Of a stretch of DNA of 51,334 nucleotides, positions 45,501-51,334 are shown one piece after another. Position 1 is the first letter of the stretch. The number at the start of each line of letters is the position of its first letter. Both the position numbers and the translations under genes were made by a program. Location: NCBI GenBank assembly GCA_019634045.1, contig JAHQWA010000259.1, positions 1 through 51,334 on the forward strand, written 5' to 3'. The DNA is from Saprospiraceae bacterium. GTDB lineage: Bacteria; Bacteroidota; Bacteroidia; Chitinophagales; Saprospiraceae. The notes under the pieces were generated by a model. The model ran no database searches, was not told the DNA's origin, and saw nothing but the letters and a program-made list of their open reading frames with translations.

Positions 45501-45653
45501 GGCATGTCTCGCCTACGCTTCTATGCTTCTGGTCAAAATCTTTGGTTCCAGGCTACTTATGAAAGCTTTGATCCTGAAAATACTGGTACTATTGATGCCG
45601 GTGATGTTCCAAGTAATCGTCTAATTCTATTTGGCGTTAATGCCAGCTTCTAA
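42585..45653 (+). CDS. SusC/RagA-family TonB-linked outer membrane transporter (second pair)
   Basis: About 1022 aa from ATG 42585 (MKLRLHLSVPLVLLVVCFSL leader; an ATG at 42573 adds four residues). The order is: carboxypeptidase-D-like repeat (VTGTVTSATDGSPLIGATVV, TDIDGNFSIDVDG), SusC signature (LDEVVVVGYGIQKKRNVTGA), plug (IRIRGRRSITASNDPLFVID, MEVLKDAAATAIYGSRGANG), and barrel ending in LFGVNASF. It is clearly distinct from the SusC at 8309-11548. The LacI-type palindrome it shares with the iol operon suggests it imports an inositol-containing or co-regulated substrate. The susD partner follows after 11 nt. Confidence 0.95.
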   Translation: MKLRLHLSVPLVLLVVCFSLLSMDSAQAATIPNTNEDLETLSMAVRSVTGTVTSATDGSPLIGATVVIKGTGTGTVTDIDGNFSIDVDGNDAVLVITYTGFKALEVQVGTQSTLQVTLSEDSAILDEVVVVGYGIQKKRNVTGAIASLDEEAIKSIPVSSGVQAMQGQIAGVDIQGSGSRPGQAPTIRIRGRRSITASNDPLFVIDGIPQVSGTSAINDINPQDIESMEVLKDAAATAIYGSRGANGVVIITTKRGTESRTTVAYDGYYGVSQVLHKVDMMNNQEYTALAREAFRDGWNGAIPTDVEIDFDPIELESIASGRSTDWQDLIFQDGWQTNHQLSVRGGDAKTQFNMSLGYFDEQGIISNMDFRRLTGRVNLDHTISKRVRAGISFLASSSVQNWGSNATLGEALGNVPLGQPYQEDGVTPLFLPTNDGIRTNPLNEIVEGAYIDERKVTRIFAPIYLEVDILEGLTYKANFGPDIRFNRRGEFRSSLTNDNRGGPADAEIENEETIGYTVENIVNYNKTFGSRHGLNLTFLQSVQASRFEEHYTAVANLPYESQSFYNIGTAQVKGNLSSRLSEWQLVSFMGRVNYELDGKYLFQASLRADGSSRLAEGNKWQSFPGISVGWRLVEEGFMENVGWINDLKLRASYGEVGNTSVSPYQTAGRLAQTVYAWDETPAFGFGLNEIPNPDLGWEVSKTIDVGLDFDLLNGRIAGSIDYYRTETEDILLNRALPQTSGYNNVLQNIGSTASRGIELGLNAGIINNPNGLKWDVSFNIAGYKEEITELALKDENGNPIDDVGNQWFIGQPINVFYDYNKIGIYQSNEVDLANSAENKVPGEIKLEDLDGDGIITAADRKIIGTDVPDYYGGITNRFEYKGIDLSFFFFFRQGQTIYSNFHVGNNSLFARYNNLDVDYWTINNPTNAFPRPNQNQERPRNNTTMGYFDGSYVKLRNVTLGYNLPSSVAEKIGMSRLRFYASGQNLWFQATYESFDPENTGTIDAGDVPSNRLILFGVNASF

Positions 45654-45664
45654 ATTTGATTGAA

Positions 45665-47353
45665 ATGAAATCTAAGATATTCTTAATCATTATCGGGTTG
45701 GTGGCATTTTCCAACCAATCCTGCGAGAAATTCCTTGAGGAAGATTTGGTGTCTGATGTATCTGCCTCTTCCTACTACACAACTTCGGCGGGCTTCGAGG
45801 ACGCTGTAAGAGCTACGTATGCTTACTCAAAATTCCTCTATGGTCCTGAACGTGGATTTACTTTAACCGTATTTGGTACAGACACCTACACAAACGGTGC
45901 AGATGGTGGCCGAAAAGCCCTAAACCGTTATGATGGTGGATTGAATGCCGATCAATCTTACTTCAGAGATTTTTGGCAGAGGAGTTACCAGGGTATTAAC
46001 CAAGCTAATGCAGTCATCAATAGATCAAAAGACCTAGCCATTGATGCTGAGTTACTGAATAGTCGACTTGCAGAAGTGCGTTTTCTTCGTGCTATGTATT
46101 ACTATGTCTTAGTACGCCAGTTTGGAGATTGTCATTTGACATTGGAAGAAACGGAAGGAGTAGAGATCGAAGCGAATCGAACCGGACAATCCGAAATCTA
46201 CTCACAAGCCATCGTTCCAGATCTTGAATTTGCCATTGCTAACTTACCTGTAGAGCAAGATGAATATGGTCGCGCTACCAAACCAGCAGCGGAATTCCTA
46301 CTAGGAGAAGCCTTATTGACCCGAAGCTACAAATCCTATGCAGATGGCAGTGATGCTTCTCGTGCCGAAACCCTGTTTAGCAATGTGATCAATAATTATG
46401 GTTTTGCATTGCTCGATGACTTCGCCTCGCTTTGGGACATTGAGAATGAAGAAAATTCCGAAGTAGTTTGGAATATCCAAAACTCTAAGGCTCAGGTCGA
46501 CCAAGGTATTGACGGCGAAGGACATAGAGGTCACTTGTATTTCTTAATGGAATACGATGTACGTCCTGGCATGACTCGTGATATTACCAATGGTCGACCT
46601 TGGAAGCGTTTCCGTCCTACTCCATTTGCGTTAACCTTATGGGATAGAGGCGTGGATGCCAGATACGACAAGACCTTCAAGCATGCTTGGCTCTCTAATA
46701 ATGCGGGTAATATTCCAGTATGGTCAGCAGAAGAAGCTGCTATGGGATATGGACAAGCGGGACAACCGAAATTCACTGTAGGTGATACAGCACTCTATAT
46801 TCCTGGTCCAGAAGAGGAAGCCAATTGGCCACAGGAGCGCCAAGCTGCTACTCGTTTTATGGTGATCACCAGCGATGAATATACGGAGAAGTTGTTCCCA
46901 AGTATGAACAAGTGGATCGATGCTACTCGACCGGATCGGCAGAAAACACAGGGACAACGTGACTATGTCTTAATGCGCTTAGGTAATGCCTACTTGCTAC
47001 GGGCAGAGGCACGATTGAAGCAAGGAGATACGCAGGGCGCGGCTGATGACATCAATGTCATTAGAAAAAGAGGTGCTTGGCCTGGACAAGAAGCTGCCAT
47101 GGAAATTTCGGCTGCTGATGTAACGCTAGACTTCTTACTAGATGAAAGAGGTCGTGAATTGATCGGAGAAGGACACCGTTGGTATGACTTGACACGTACT
47201 GGAAAATTGGTTGAACGCGTTCGTTTACACAATCCGCAAGGCGCCCCCAATGTCCAGGACTTCCATATCTATCGTCCGATTCCACAAACGCAGATTGACC
47301 GAACTATCGGTGGCTATCAGCAAAACTGTGGATACCCTGGTTCAGGATGCTAA
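45665..47353 (+). CDS. SusD/RagB-family outer membrane nutrient-binding lipoprotein (second pair)
   Basis: About 562 aa from ATG 45665 (MKSKIFLIIIGLVAFSNQSC leader, lipidated Cys20, then EKFLEEDLVSDV). Typical segments are QRSYQGINQANAVINRSKDL, AEVRFLRAMYYYVLVRQFGD and ATKPAAEFLLGEALLTRS in the TPR part. Next come RLGNAYLLRAEARLKQGDTQ, LLDERGRELIGEGHRWYDLT and the terminal YRPIPQTQIDRTIGGYQQNC. It is the surface binding partner of the preceding SusC. A strong terminator follows 20 nt after its stop, so the operon ends here. Confidence 0.95.
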   Translation: MKSKIFLIIIGLVAFSNQSCEKFLEEDLVSDVSASSYYTTSAGFEDAVRATYAYSKFLYGPERGFTLTVFGTDTYTNGADGGRKALNRYDGGLNADQSYFRDFWQRSYQGINQANAVINRSKDLAIDAELLNSRLAEVRFLRAMYYYVLVRQFGDCHLTLEETEGVEIEANRTGQSEIYSQAIVPDLEFAIANLPVEQDEYGRATKPAAEFLLGEALLTRSYKSYADGSDASRAETLFSNVINNYGFALLDDFASLWDIENEENSEVVWNIQNSKAQVDQGIDGEGHRGHLYFLMEYDVRPGMTRDITNGRPWKRFRPTPFALTLWDRGVDARYDKTFKHAWLSNNAGNIPVWSAEEAAMGYGQAGQPKFTVGDTALYIPGPEEEANWPQERQAATRFMVITSDEYTEKLFPSMNKWIDATRPDRQKTQGQRDYVLMRLGNAYLLRAEARLKQGDTQGAADDINVIRKRGAWPGQEAAMEISAADVTLDFLLDERGRELIGEGHRWYDLTRTGKLVERVRLHNPQGAPNVQDFHIYRPIPQTQIDRTIGGYQQNCGYPGSGC

Positions 47354-47373
47354 TCTAAGTTATCTATAATGTA

Positions 47374-47405
47374 AAAGCGGTCCGATGGTCACATCGGGCC
47401 GCTTT
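47374..47405 (+). terminator. Rho-independent terminator of the second susCD operon
   Basis: AAAGCGGTCCGATG / CATCGGGCCGCTTT, a 14-bp stem with one G-T pair and a GTCA loop, followed by a T-rich stretch. Confidence 0.85.
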
Positions 47406-47417
47406 CTGTTTATTGCT

Positions 47418-47462
47418 ACTTCTACACTTCCGGAATCTTGAAGATTTCGGAAGTGTAGAAGT
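47418..47462. terminator. Long inverted repeat between susD and the Uma2 gene
   Basis: Two 22-nt arms with a single mismatch and a 1-nt spacer, located 8 nt after the minus-strand Uma2 stop. It most likely terminates Uma2 transcription, or acts as a two-way stop together with the hairpin at 47374. Confidence 0.6.
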
Positions 47463-47470
47463 GATAAAGA

Positions 47471-48040
47471 CTAGTCAAGGATTTCGTCCACAGACAGATC
47501 ATTTGACAAGACCGAACTACTCAGTACCTCCCCGCGCTGATAGATGCTTTTGCTTTGATAAGCAGTCCCATCTGGATCAGTATGAATTAGGATTCGATCG
47601 TTTTGTAGATCAATAATCCAATATTCTGGAATTCCCTTCTTCGCATATAGCGGAAGCTTAACCAAAGAGTCGTATTCCAAAGTACTCCCTGAAACCTCTA
47701 TAAGTAAAGCAACATCTTTTGGTTCCGGATGCTGCGTTCCATAGTAATCATCTCTGAAATATAGCACCGCCATATCTGGTTCCGGCTCCGAATAGAAAGA
47801 TAAACGAACAGGATTCTGAGGGCTTATTATGTATCTCTCATCTAATAACTGAAGCAGTAGTCTATTTAGTCTATTTACTAAACCAGCATGTCTTGGACCA
47901 ACGGGACTCATTTTCACAATTTCTCCGTGTATCAATTCAACTTTGTCCGCTGGGCCTAGAATACCTACTTCTACTAATCGGTAGTATTCCTCCACCGAAA
48001 AGCGTCGTTTAGGTACATTCACTATGTCTGATCGCATCAT
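47471..48040 (-). CDS. Uma2-family (DUF820) PD-(D/E)xK nuclease-like protein
   Basis: A 189-aa protein from ATG 48040. The Uma2/DUF820 pattern is clear: RFSVEEYYRLVEVGILGPAD, KVELIHGEIVKMSPVGPRHA, EPEPDMAVLYF, then ALLIEVSGSTLEYDSLVKLP and YAKKGIPEYWIIDLQN. The Asp of PDMAV and the Glu-x-Ser and Lys positions form the restriction-endonuclease-like core. The family is very abundant in cyanobacteria and Chloroflexi and scattered elsewhere; its function is still unclear, and annotation as an endonuclease is by fold only. It stands alone, flanked by inverted repeats on the 3' side, and may be acquired. Confidence 0.88.
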   Translation of the reverse strand: MMRSDIVNVPKRRFSVEEYYRLVEVGILGPADKVELIHGEIVKMSPVGPRHAGLVNRLNRLLLQLLDERYIISPQNPVRLSFYSEPEPDMAVLYFRDDYYGTQHPEPKDVALLIEVSGSTLEYDSLVKLPLYAKKGIPEYWIIDLQNDRILIHTDPDGTAYQSKSIYQRGEVLSSSVLSNDLSVDEILD

Positions 48041-48150
48041 ATTCACAAATTACAATAAAAATAAGTGATTTTCAATCCCAAGCAACTAAGCCGGCAGGTA
48101 CAATTTCAATGGTTAATCGATCCAAACAGCAAAAGGTAACCGCCAGTCCT

Positions 48151-48195
48151 AAAAAAAATAGCTACGGAAGTACATGCGTACGCTCCGCAGCTATT
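48151..48195 (-). terminator. Rho-independent terminator after the second exported oxidoreductase
   Basis: On the minus strand, an imperfect long stem (AATAGCTGCGGA / TCCGTAGCTATT) is followed by a run of seven to eight T. It lies ~50 nt past the stop at 48248. Confidence 0.75.
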
Positions 48196-48247
48196 ATGAG
48201 GCAGGGCTTCCCTCTATTGTTGGTGTTCCCACTAACAATTAGTGTGC

Positions 48248-49651
48248 CTACAATCGCTTAGCCCGTGGCTCGAGATCCGTTAACTCAGCGATCTTGACGG
48301 GGCGTCCCGATTCAATACTTTTCCGGGCAGCAATTCCCACCAAGATGGACATCGCCCCATCTCTAGTACCCGCAGAATGCTGATAGGGATCTGGGTTATC
48401 GGGATTGCGGAAGATTTTATCGTGCAATCGCTTGTCTCCACCACCATGGCCACCACGTTCGGAAACCACTTCGATGGTCTGGTATTCATTCCAGTTCTTA
48501 TGTAGGATAATGGGCTTACGCTCTTTATCATCTTTCTTATCCTGAGACATTTCCGCAGCGTGTAATTCTGCTTGGTCCATACCACTATTTTCCATCCAGG
48601 GAATATCCAACCAGGCTTCGATACGACCATCTGTACCATTGAAGGCAATCCGCCAGCCTTCAAACGGAGAGTAGGTAGTCAAGGAATAATTGACCAATAC
48701 GTCATTCGCATATTTAATCTGAGCAGACATTTTATCATAGATATTGATATCATGTCGGAACAGACAGCTGTCCCTTACATACCCATCGTATTTTTCATTA
48801 TTGACATAAAGGTCCATGTTCCGTTTACTCTTGGTAATATCCCAATGGAACTTGCAATCCTTCTTGTGCTCACAGGTTCGGCAGTTTTCTCCCCTAAACG
48901 GACCATTACTTCCATAGTGCTCTAGTGCACCGTAAGCAAAGACCTCCGCAGGATCAGAATCCAACCACCAATTGACCAAGTCAAAATGGTGGGTAGCTTT
49001 ATGCACCCATAGCGTTCCTCCCGCCTGCCGCAAGCCGTGCCAACGCCGGAAATAAGAAGCGCCATGATAGGTATTGAGGTACCAGTGAAAGTCCACGGAA
49101 ACCACCTTCCCGATCTCATTGTTCGCCAGTAACTCCTTAATCTTGGTCATATAGGGACTCCAACGATAGTTGAACCCTACAATCACATTGCGATTATTGC
49201 GACGCTCGGCATCCAAAATGGCTTGGCACTTATCCTCATCCGTGGTCAATGGCTTCTCGGTCAAGACATCACAGCCCATGTCCAAGCCCTTGATGATGAA
49301 TTCGTGATGGGTTGAATCCTTGGTCGTGACAATTACTAAATCTGGTTTTGTCGAACTGACCATTTCTTCAAAATCGGTAAAAGTAGGGCAGCTCACTCCC
49401 ATGTAAGTCTTAGCATAAGCCAATCGCCCCTCATTAATGTCGCAAAGTCCGACAAATTCAAGGATATCAGAATACTGGTCGACGAGTCTTTTTCCCCAAA
49501 AGGATGTGCCTCGCACTCCAGTTCCGACTAGCACGATTTTCAACTTAGCTTTGGAATTGCCGAAGCCCCAGGACGGGACCGACATTAAGTTCCCCGCGGC
49601 CAACATACTGACGGCTGTCAGAAATGAGCGACGGTCTAGGTTCTTTTGCAT
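48248..49651 (-). CDS. Tat-exported Gfo/Idh/MocA-family oxidoreductase with Cys cluster
   Basis: A 467-aa exported oxidoreductase. The leader is LDRRSFLTAVSMLAAGNLMS (twin-arginine type); the Rossmann motif is IVLVGTGVRGTSFWGKR, followed by VIVTTKDSTHHEFIIKGLDM, VLTEKPLTTDEDKCQAIL and the active-site region GGTLWVHKATHHFDLVNWWL. It carries an insert with four cysteines (ENCRTCEHKKDCKFHW and a later RDSCLFRHDI), a C-x2-C-x5-C ... C pattern that could hold zinc or an Fe-S centre. It is a different subgroup from the enzyme at 39880. It probably oxidises a sugar or inositol derivative in the periplasm; the substrate is unknown. Confidence 0.88.
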   Translation of the reverse strand: MQKNLDRRSFLTAVSMLAAGNLMSVPSWGFGNSKAKLKIVLVGTGVRGTSFWGKRLVDQYSDILEFVGLCDINEGRLAYAKTYMGVSCPTFTDFEEMVSSTKPDLVIVTTKDSTHHEFIIKGLDMGCDVLTEKPLTTDEDKCQAILDAERRNNRNVIVGFNYRWSPYMTKIKELLANNEIGKVVSVDFHWYLNTYHGASYFRRWHGLRQAGGTLWVHKATHHFDLVNWWLDSDPAEVFAYGALEHYGSNGPFRGENCRTCEHKKDCKFHWDITKSKRNMDLYVNNEKYDGYVRDSCLFRHDINIYDKMSAQIKYANDVLVNYSLTTYSPFEGWRIAFNGTDGRIEAWLDIPWMENSGMDQAELHAAEMSQDKKDDKERKPIILHKNWNEYQTIEVVSERGGHGGGDKRLHDKIFRNPDNPDPYQHSAGTRDGAMSILVGIAARKSIESGRPVKIAELTDLEPRAKRL

Positions 49652-49795
49652 AAGCTTCTTGTTAAAAGTTGGTAAAAGTGTTTTGTATTACGATATTCTT
49701 CCTAAAAATGGTCCAAAAACATAGAACCACTTCCATTTGTAAATATAAGAAATCTAAAGGTGGGAAGAGCCCTTTTTGAACCTATACCATTAGAA

Positions 49796-50596
49796 CTAAA
49801 AACGATAGGATAAATAGACGCCTTGACCTGTAGGGTGCAAAGATAAACCCTTGGCTTTCAGGGGGCTCTTATGTAAGCTTGGAATTAAATACCCGATAGT
49901 CCCGCCCAATAGATATCCTGCAATCACATCCGTCGGATAATGCTGCCCGCCCCGCACTCGTAAATAGCCCGTCAAAGCAGGAAGTGCGATGGAAACGCCC
50001 CAGACATAGGGCTTCCAGGGACTCTCCGGATAGTAGTCGCTAAAGGTACGGGCAAAGAAGAAAGCAGCAGCGGTAGCACCAGAGGTGTGACCCGAGACGA
50101 AGCTAGCCCGATCGTTACTGCTAAGCACCTTGGCGGGATCAATATTTTCATCAAAAATATAAGGTCGTGGCCTTCTGGATGTGGATTTTATGATGTCGGT
50201 AAGTCCTTGATTCCAAAGCATTGTTTCCGTAAAAAGTAGCGCTACATTTCCAAAGTCTTTTCGACTCCTCTTTTTAGCTAGGAAGACAATGGACAAGCCC
50301 ACACTGAGGTTCATGGTATGATCACTCAATTTATCCGCTTTCCCAGAACTATAGGTGGTGGCAATCCGGTCAAAGCTATTGACCTTACCCAAGTCCAGAT
50401 CGTTTAGTTTCAGTTTTGGTGTATTCGCTTTGAGGTGAAAGCCTAGCAAGGTTACCCCCAGTCCGCCCCCAAGATAATAGGCATCTCGTTCCCAAGAAAC
50501 ATGGTACGGACTGGGAGCTTGTGCCGTAAGTGTGCCTGTGAGCACAAATATGGACAAGATCAGTAAGTAACTGTATTTCTGAAAACGATCTTGCAT
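49796..50596 (-). CDS. PAP2-family phosphatase, exported
   Basis: A 266-aa protein with a signal peptide (LLILSIFVLTGTLTAQA). The three acid-phosphatase motifs are complete: KSTSRRPRP, FVSGHTSGATAAAFF, and RVRGGQHYPTDVIAGYLLGG. The C-terminus (GQGVYLSYRF) ends in Phe, as outer-membrane proteins do, but the bulk is the helical PAP2 fold with several membrane segments. It may dephosphorylate a lipid carrier (undecaprenyl-PP) or a lipid A-type phosphate. Its start lies 30 nt from the methyltransferase-like stop, so the two could form one operon. Confidence 0.88.
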   Translation of the reverse strand: MQDRFQKYSYLLILSIFVLTGTLTAQAPSPYHVSWERDAYYLGGGLGVTLLGFHLKANTPKLKLNDLDLGKVNSFDRIATTYSSGKADKLSDHTMNLSVGLSIVFLAKKRSRKDFGNVALLFTETMLWNQGLTDIIKSTSRRPRPYIFDENIDPAKVLSSNDRASFVSGHTSGATAAAFFFARTFSDYYPESPWKPYVWGVSIALPALTGYLRVRGGQHYPTDVIAGYLLGGTIGYLIPSLHKSPLKAKGLSLHPTGQGVYLSYRF

Positions 50597-50626
50597 TGTG
50601 TCCTATTTGTTAGGTAAAAGTCGCAT

Positions 50627-51334
50627 TTAGCTGGTCGGCCTGCCCCACAAATACAACATTTTTGCCCTTCTAGTCCCAATTGTATTCTTTTCCCATTGGT
50701 ATCCTTCCGCGCCCAAACCCTCCAAAAGCTCATCCATATCCTTCAAGGTATAAGTTCTGGCATTCGAAATGGCGCCATCCCAAGCAAAGGCAATAGGAAT
50801 AATGGGGATGGGATAGGTAAACAACAACTGTTGCCAAGTCATTGGACGAACCAAGGGAGTAACGAAGAGACACATAATAAAATTGATCGGAATGGCGATA
50901 AAGTTAGCCCAAACGGGAACACTATTATCACTTATCTCAAAGATCAGAATCGGTTGCCGGCTCTTCTCTGCATCTAAGAGGATACGTTTGGCAAGTAGCG
51001 GTGGCATATGATGAAAACTACTCACCATGGTACGAAGCCCTCTCAATTTATCCCCCACCTGAGTCGCGTCTAGCGGTTCTCTCTGAAAAGAAAGCTTTAC
51101 ATCAGCACGCTCATTGACTTCCTTAGCAAATTCCTCATTGGGATATAAATCGGTCATAGTCAGAGACAAGTCCTCAAAGCCGGGCTCCTTTCTCAAATGC
51201 TCAAAAGCATATAGCATAGGTCCTCCACTCCCCGAGCAAAGATCGACAATCTGATTTTGCCCACTTTCTGGAAGAACTTTTTTCAACAATTCCAGCAAAT
51301 GATCTCGGGTCCCTAGCAGTCGATGCATCACTAC
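50627..51334 (-). CDS. SAM-dependent methyltransferase-like protein (5' end cut by window)
   Basis: The frame is open to the right edge, so only the last ~235 residues are seen. The SAM-binding motif I is QNQIVDLCSGSGGPMLYAFE, motif II-like acidic LTMTDLYPNEEFAKE, then LRGLRTMVSSFHHMPPLLAK. The second half has hydrophobic stretches (VWANFIAIPINFIMCLFVTP, LLFTYPIPIIPIAFAWDGAI), unusual for a plain soluble methyltransferase. It ends NTIGTRRAKMLYLWGRP. Substrate unknown. Confidence 0.8.
   Translation of the reverse strand, partial: VVMHRLLGTRDHLLELLKKVLPESGQNQIVDLCSGSGGPMLYAFEHLRKEPGFEDLSLTMTDLYPNEEFAKEVNERADVKLSFQREPLDATQVGDKLRGLRTMVSSFHHMPPLLAKRILLDAEKSRQPILIFEISDNSVPVWANFIAIPINFIMCLFVTPLVRPMTWQQLLFTYPIPIIPIAFAWDGAISNARTYTLKDMDELLEGLGAEGYQWEKNTIGTRRAKMLYLWGRPTS

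Noticed and set aside
1..51334. tRNA, rRNA, CRISPR arrays, transposases or prophage genes
   Set aside because: None was recognised on either strand; no IS-type terminal repeats with a transposase and no spaced direct repeats were seen.

Overview
The window reads as chromosome of a member of the Bacteroidota. Two SusC/SusD pairs, three proteins with a type IX secretion (Por) sorting tail, PadR-linked FtsX-like permeases, TAnnTTTG-like promoter elements and very weak Shine-Dalgarno signals all point that way. An alginate-lyase-like PL6 enzyme, a sulfatase and a sodium-type symporter suggest a marine or saline polysaccharide degrader, perhaps a Saprospiria/Lewinella-like lineage. The genus-level guess is inference only.

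Layout. 0-6.4 kb: 3' end of an FtsX/MacB-type permease, a large secreted Asp-box (sortilin-like) propeller protein, then a PadR repressor coupled to a full FtsX-type permease. 6.4-13.4 kb: a secreted beta-helix protein, divergent from a SusC/SusD pair. 13.5-15.8 kb: a compact stress module on the minus strand (Hsp20 with a His-rich head, two small membrane proteins and an ECF sigma factor). It carries three copies of one 31-nt promoter-like motif. 15.9-24.7 kb: mixed housekeeping and accessory genes: a DASS transporter, an unrecognised two-module protein, a NuiA-like protein, AraC/VOC/DoxX-like, ankyrin/AraC, an M23 lipoprotein and a HAD phosphatase. 24.8-26.5 kb: PL6 lyase with a T9SS tail. 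26.5-35.6 kb: a seven-gene myo-inositol catabolic operon on the minus strand (iolB-iolC-iolA-iolG-SSS symporter-iolD-iolE). 35.9-47.4 kb: plus-strand genes for a DUF2306 membrane protein, a DUF6807 lipoprotein, a sulfatase with HEAT repeats, a Tat-exported Gfo/Idh/MocA oxidoreductase, a 1.4-kb regulatory region and a second SusC/SusD pair. 47.5-51.3 kb: Uma2-family protein, a second Tat-exported Gfo/Idh/MocA enzyme, a PAP2 phosphatase and a truncated methyltransferase-like gene.

How it fits together. The iol operon would take myo-inositol from the symporter through IolG, IolE, IolD, IolB and IolC, and finally IolA, to acetyl-CoA; the IolJ aldolase and any regulator gene are not in the window. 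A LacI-type palindrome (core CAAACGTTTG) lies upstream of iolB and again, as a perfect 14-bp palindrome, upstream of the second SusC/SusD pair. This suggests one regulator controls both, so outer-membrane uptake of an inositol-containing (possibly sulfated or glycosylated) compound may feed the iol pathway. The leader between that operator and susC also holds a promoter-like element, mutually exclusive antiterminator/terminator helices, a small unrecognised ORF and a second foldable segment. The ECF cluster looks like a self-contained autoregulated envelope/protein-stress regulon. These two regulatory circuits are the most interesting content of the window.
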